Below, piece by piece: positions 60,859 through 64,000 of a stretch of 64,000 nucleotides of DNA. Source of the stretch: Gymnopilus junonius (Eukaryota; Basidiomycota; Agaricomycetes; Agaricales; Galerinaceae); NCBI GenBank assembly GCA_015501075.1, contig JADNYJ010000133.1, positions 50,098 to 114,097 of the forward strand. The letters are read 5' to 3'. The translations under genes and the position numbers were made by a program. The number at the start of each line of letters is the position of its first letter. Within the stretch, counting starts at the first letter, position 1. The notes beneath the pieces are model-generated. The model was not told the origin of the DNA and made no database searches. It worked only from the letters and a program-made list of their open reading frames with translations.

Positions 60859-61783
60859 TTCAACAGTAGAAAAGCATCAGCTACATATGAATTCTGTTGA
60901 GAGGCCTATCCCCTGACAAGTGACTGGCTATAACTCGTCCTGAGATGCTTCGTTTTTATTTCTTTGATAGTAATTTAATTGATCATTTGGGCGAACCCTA
61001 TACCTCGTACTAAGTAGCTTCTACTCTGTGACCATGTAAGGGATGCTTCATTACTGGCCGCTGCTGCTACACCTGGCTATTCAAAGGCTGAGTCAAAGGT
61101 CCTTATCGAAGATCGGTGCCCGAGTTGTCACAAGGAAAAAGTCCGTAGGAAATAGGCTCTCCGCTCTTGATGATGACGTTTTTATCGATGCTCACTTGCG
61201 CTGACCATAATAGCTCATCGAAGCCATTAGGTTGCTGCGATCCTTCAGCTAGGCAGCCTTTGAGCGTTAGGACGCCAAGACATTGGTACAGAGAACAGTA
61301 CGAATGGTATAGAAGGGGCTCCTCCAATCCCATTTTATAGTGCGAAACTCATTCATTTATCCGTGCCCCCTTTCCATTCTGGCATCTGCAGCGGCCGTGA
61401 TCTAAAAATAAAATAAAATTTAAAAAGATCTAAAAATAGCGCAAATACGTACATAATGGCTGGTCGCCAAGAGCCCTGCAAACATACAAAGCCCGCCGCT
61501 CAACTCAACGTAACGGTTGTTGCCCGTCGTTGATCGCCCCCAACCTCCCTCCTTCTCCTTCTCGTCCGCTTCTCCTCCCTTCTTAAAGTTCCTTAGAACT
61601 TTCGCCTTTTCTCCCCGACGACGGTCAACTTCCTTTGTTTAGTATTTCAAAGCTCTTGACGAGCTCCTTCCTTCCTTCCCCTCAAACCTCTTTACTCCGG
61701 ACTGCAGCGCAGACTCCCTCAGGTTCCAATTTAACCAACTAAACCGAAATCGCCCACCCGCAACCTTCGTACATACAACGGCC
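60859..61783. other. Intergenic with a small unassigned minus-strand frame
   Basis: A 76-codon frame on the minus strand (61333-61103) has no recognised motif. From about 61540 to 61780 the sequence is C/T-rich (CCTCCTTCTCC, CCTTCCTTCCCC), typical of promoters and leaders of highly expressed basidiomycete genes, and probably belongs to the next gene. Confidence 0.45.
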
Positions 61784-62191
61784 ATGTCTTTCAACTCAAA
61801 CAAGACCTCCAACTTCTTCTTCGTCCTGTTCTTCCTCGCTCTTCAGCTTTTCTCCGTACTCGCCGCGCCGGTCGCCTTGCCTGTAGCTGCCCCCGTTCTG
61901 GAGCCCATTGCACTTCCAGCTCCAGTGCTTAACAACCCCACTACCCTCCTAGGGCGCATCTACCACCCGGCCGCCAAGGTTAACACCGCACGCGCTCCGG
62001 CTGTGGCAGACATTGCTGAACCCATCATCCTCCGCGAAGGTGACACTAGCTCAGCCCGAGTATCTCAGGAAGATATAATTGAGGACGCCCTCTTAAGTCG
62101 CGCTGACAGGTTCCAGAGGCGTATGGAGCGCGCCAGCAAGAGGGGAGCTAGGTCCCTCTCTGCTTCGTCGGAGAATGCGGACAGTGCCTGA
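61784..62191 (+). CDS. Small secreted protein, function unknown
   Basis: A 135-residue intronless frame. Residues about 1-27 form a clear signal peptide: polar start, hydrophobic core FFFVLFFLALQLF, and a VLA|AP cleavage site. The mature part begins with an Ala/Pro/Val-rich stretch (PVALPVAAPVLEPIALPAP) and ends in a basic helix with a Lys-Arg pair near residues 119-120 that could be a Kex2 site. No cysteines are visible in the mature protein, so it is not a hydrophobin or typical disulfide-rich effector. A long pyrimidine-rich leader precedes it, suggesting strong expression. Confidence 0.7.
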   Translation: MSFNSNKTSNFFFVLFFLALQLFSVLAAPVALPVAAPVLEPIALPAPVLNNPTTLLGRIYHPAAKVNTARAPAVADIAEPIILREGDTSSARVSQEDIIEDALLSRADRFQRRMERASKRGARSLSASSENADSA

Positions 62192-63050
62192 AACGAATTG
62201 TGGAACTTTTTACACGGTGAATGCCCAGGCTTGGAATGGATAAGAAAAGGTCAGGAAGGCTTTTGATAGGCGCAGGTTTTAACTGAAAACGCGTAAGCAA
62301 ACCAGTGTCTTGTAATCCCATTTCAATTCAATAATTATTCACCTTTCAGATATCCGGTGATGAAGCGTATTTATATAATTCATGATAATTCAGCGGCGCT
62401 CGATGCGTCGGTTGATTGTGTCGCTCTTTCTTGAGTTGGTCTGAGTTCCCGTGTAAAGTTGCAAAGGTTGGATATTTCTGAAACGGATGTGTCCATATAA
62501 AAGCACGGGAAATGCTCTATACCCTTTTTTTAGGAGCTTCAAAAGCTGCGTTTCAACGTCGACGACCTTTCACTAAAATATGGGCACAATGATGATAATG
62601 TTTCCATTAGACTGATTCATATATTGACATGACGATAGTAAAATCTAGAATTTAAATATAGTTGAGACGTTCTGCCTTAGTTAAAGTTAAACGTAGACTA
62701 ACCATGCAGATTTCATTGCTCAAGGATGATATTTGACTTAGATGGGAGGATGAAAGACACGAAAATCAGATAAGCGCCGTGTGCGCCGATTATCGATCTG
62801 ACACAATTCATCTTTTCTTGGTTTTTGGATCGATACTGTAGAACTGAGGAGGTGGGTTAACAGTGTGAGTGTAAGTAGTGACTCCCGTCCTTCGCTCTGA
62901 GATCGGCAACAGGCCAATTTCCCGGCCCGACTGTAGCCGACGATAACAGCCAACAAGGCGATCGCAATTTCCCACTCGACCATTTACCGCGTTCTTATAA
63001 TGTCCTGCAGCTGAACTCATCCACCTACCAATCCTTTTTCAAGCTATACC
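62192..63050. other. Intergenic
   Basis: A/T-rich sequence downstream of the secreted-protein gene and upstream of HEM3. I see no gene; the HEM3 promoter should be in the last few hundred bases. Confidence 0.5.
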
Positions 63051-64000
63051 ATGCCAGAACATTCACTCTTGCTTCAGAGCCTCGCAGCTGGCTCAGATCC
63101 AGACAAATATGTCCTTGCAGCATTCCAAGAATTATATCCACCTCAGCGAAGATGATACTCTTCCCTTGTTCACTACTTCGTTTATGTCGACGGCAGGCGA
63201 CAAGAACCAGTCTCCAGCACTGTATCTTCTAGGTGGAAAGCCTTTGGACAAAAGAGCTCGAAGTTGCTTTGAAAGACGGAGAGGTGGACATGCTCATCCA
63301 TTCTTGCAAGGATGTGCCCACGACCTTGCCGGATGGATTGTACTTAGCGCTATTCTGGAGAGGGAGGACCCTGTGGATAGCCTTGTGTGAAGAAGGGTAA
63401 GGAGTGGAAGACCTTGGATGATTACCGAAGGGTAGCGTGGTTGGACAAGCAGTGTACGGAGGGTAGCTCAATTGAAACGTAAATACCCGGATTTCAAGTT
63501 CCTGGACGTGGTGATTATTATTGGCCGGCCTTCCCATATCCTTCTGGTTAATGATGTTTCTCTTCAATAGCGCGGCAATTTGTGAGTTATTATTATCACG
63601 AAGATCTTTCGCCCTTGCTTAATTTTCCCTCTCCAGGAACACTCGTATGGCAAAATTAGATGCTCCCGATGGTCCCTACGCAGCACTTGTTCTCGCCAAG
63701 GCCGGTCTGGTGCGCCTGGGATGGGGAGATCGTATATCCTCCGACATATCCCCTCCTACACTCTTCCATGCCGTCTCGCAAGGCGCATTAGCAATTGAAG
63801 TCCGCAGCGATGACACTGAAGCCCTCGAACTCTGCAAGAAGATCGCACACCGTGAGTCGGAATGGAAATGCTACGCAGAACGTGCCTGTTTGCGTGTTTG
63901 GAAGGGGAGGATGCAGTGTCCCTGTTGGAGTTGCGAGCAGCCTTGTGATCGACACTCAGAAAGGGGAGAAATTTTGACGCTAACTGGTTCTGGTCACCGC
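63051..64000 (+). CDS. HEM3: Hydroxymethylbilane synthase (porphobilinogen deaminase), 5' part with many one-base frame breaks
   Basis: HEM3 polymerises four porphobilinogen units in heme synthesis. Spread over three frames I read, in the expected order: [63 protein letters not shown] then [27 protein letters not shown], an intron ending CTCTCCAG (about 63635), then [47 protein letters not shown], and GGCSVPVGV with the dipyrromethane-cofactor cysteine (63912-63914). At least six frame changes, nearly all explicable as one missing base, occur in under 1 kb. The gene is normally single-copy and essential, so sequence error is more likely than loss, unless this is a spare copy. The gene runs off the right edge. 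Confidence 0.85.

Noticed and set aside
1..64000. rRNA, tRNA genes or CRISPR arrays
   Set aside because: No convincing tRNA boxes, rRNA stretches or regularly spaced short repeats were seen by eye. A tRNA scan would be needed to exclude tRNAs fully.

Overview
The window reads as nuclear DNA of an agaricomycete (mushroom-forming basidiomycete). Genes are split by many 50-60 base introns with GTGAGT/GTAAGT-type donors. Fungal-specific FunK1-type kinases are greatly multiplied. There are several F-box-type genes, a Crinkler-type N-terminal domain, a GH5 steryl-glucosidase-like gene, and ordinary single-copy fungal genes (RNA polymerase I A34-like, ADA3/NGG1, OPA3, HEM3). All assignments come from reading translated sequence; no database search was run.

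Layout. Positions 1 to about 36.3 kb form a FunK1 island. It holds one fully intact gene (9700-12472), one nearly intact gene with two single-base frame breaks (25802-28915), one gene 5' end running off the window edge (653 to 1, minus strand), and at least six decayed, split or truncated copies. A further relic lies at 44.4-45.3 kb. Two ordinary genes, an RPA34-like gene (3365-4421) and ADA3/NGG1 (7730-5137, minus), sit inside the island. A 1.36 kb inverted repeat, nearly identical between its arms, lies at 1-1361 and 25086-26454. It covers the promoter and 5' exons of two FunK1 copies facing away from each other. Between 12.7 and 24.4 kb one FunK1 copy has been taken apart. Its upstream region carries a TIR element with a second, long-TIR element nested inside it (perfect 9-base target duplication). 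Its second exon is interrupted by about 5.4 kb containing a multi-exon JmjC/cupin-like gene on the opposite strand and a RecQ-type helicase fragment.

From 36.3 to 51.3 kb the DNA is gene-poor: F-box-like genes or pseudogenes, a diverged duplicated unit of unknown nature (42.9-43.8 and 49.4-50.1 kb), and a FunK1 relic. From 51.6 kb on are OPA3, a large GH5 steryl-beta-glucosidase-like gene (minus), a Crinkler-like gene, an intronless F-box gene, a small secreted protein, and the 5' part of HEM3 running off the right edge.

A recurring oddity is single-base indels, mostly deletions, that break otherwise well conserved genes, including ones expected to be essential (HEM3, OPA3, RPA34, the 3' end of the GH5 gene). 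Residual base-level errors in the assembly are the simplest explanation, so 'pseudogene' calls that rest only on one-base frameshifts should be read with caution. Copies with in-frame nonsense codons and large deletions are decayed in any case.
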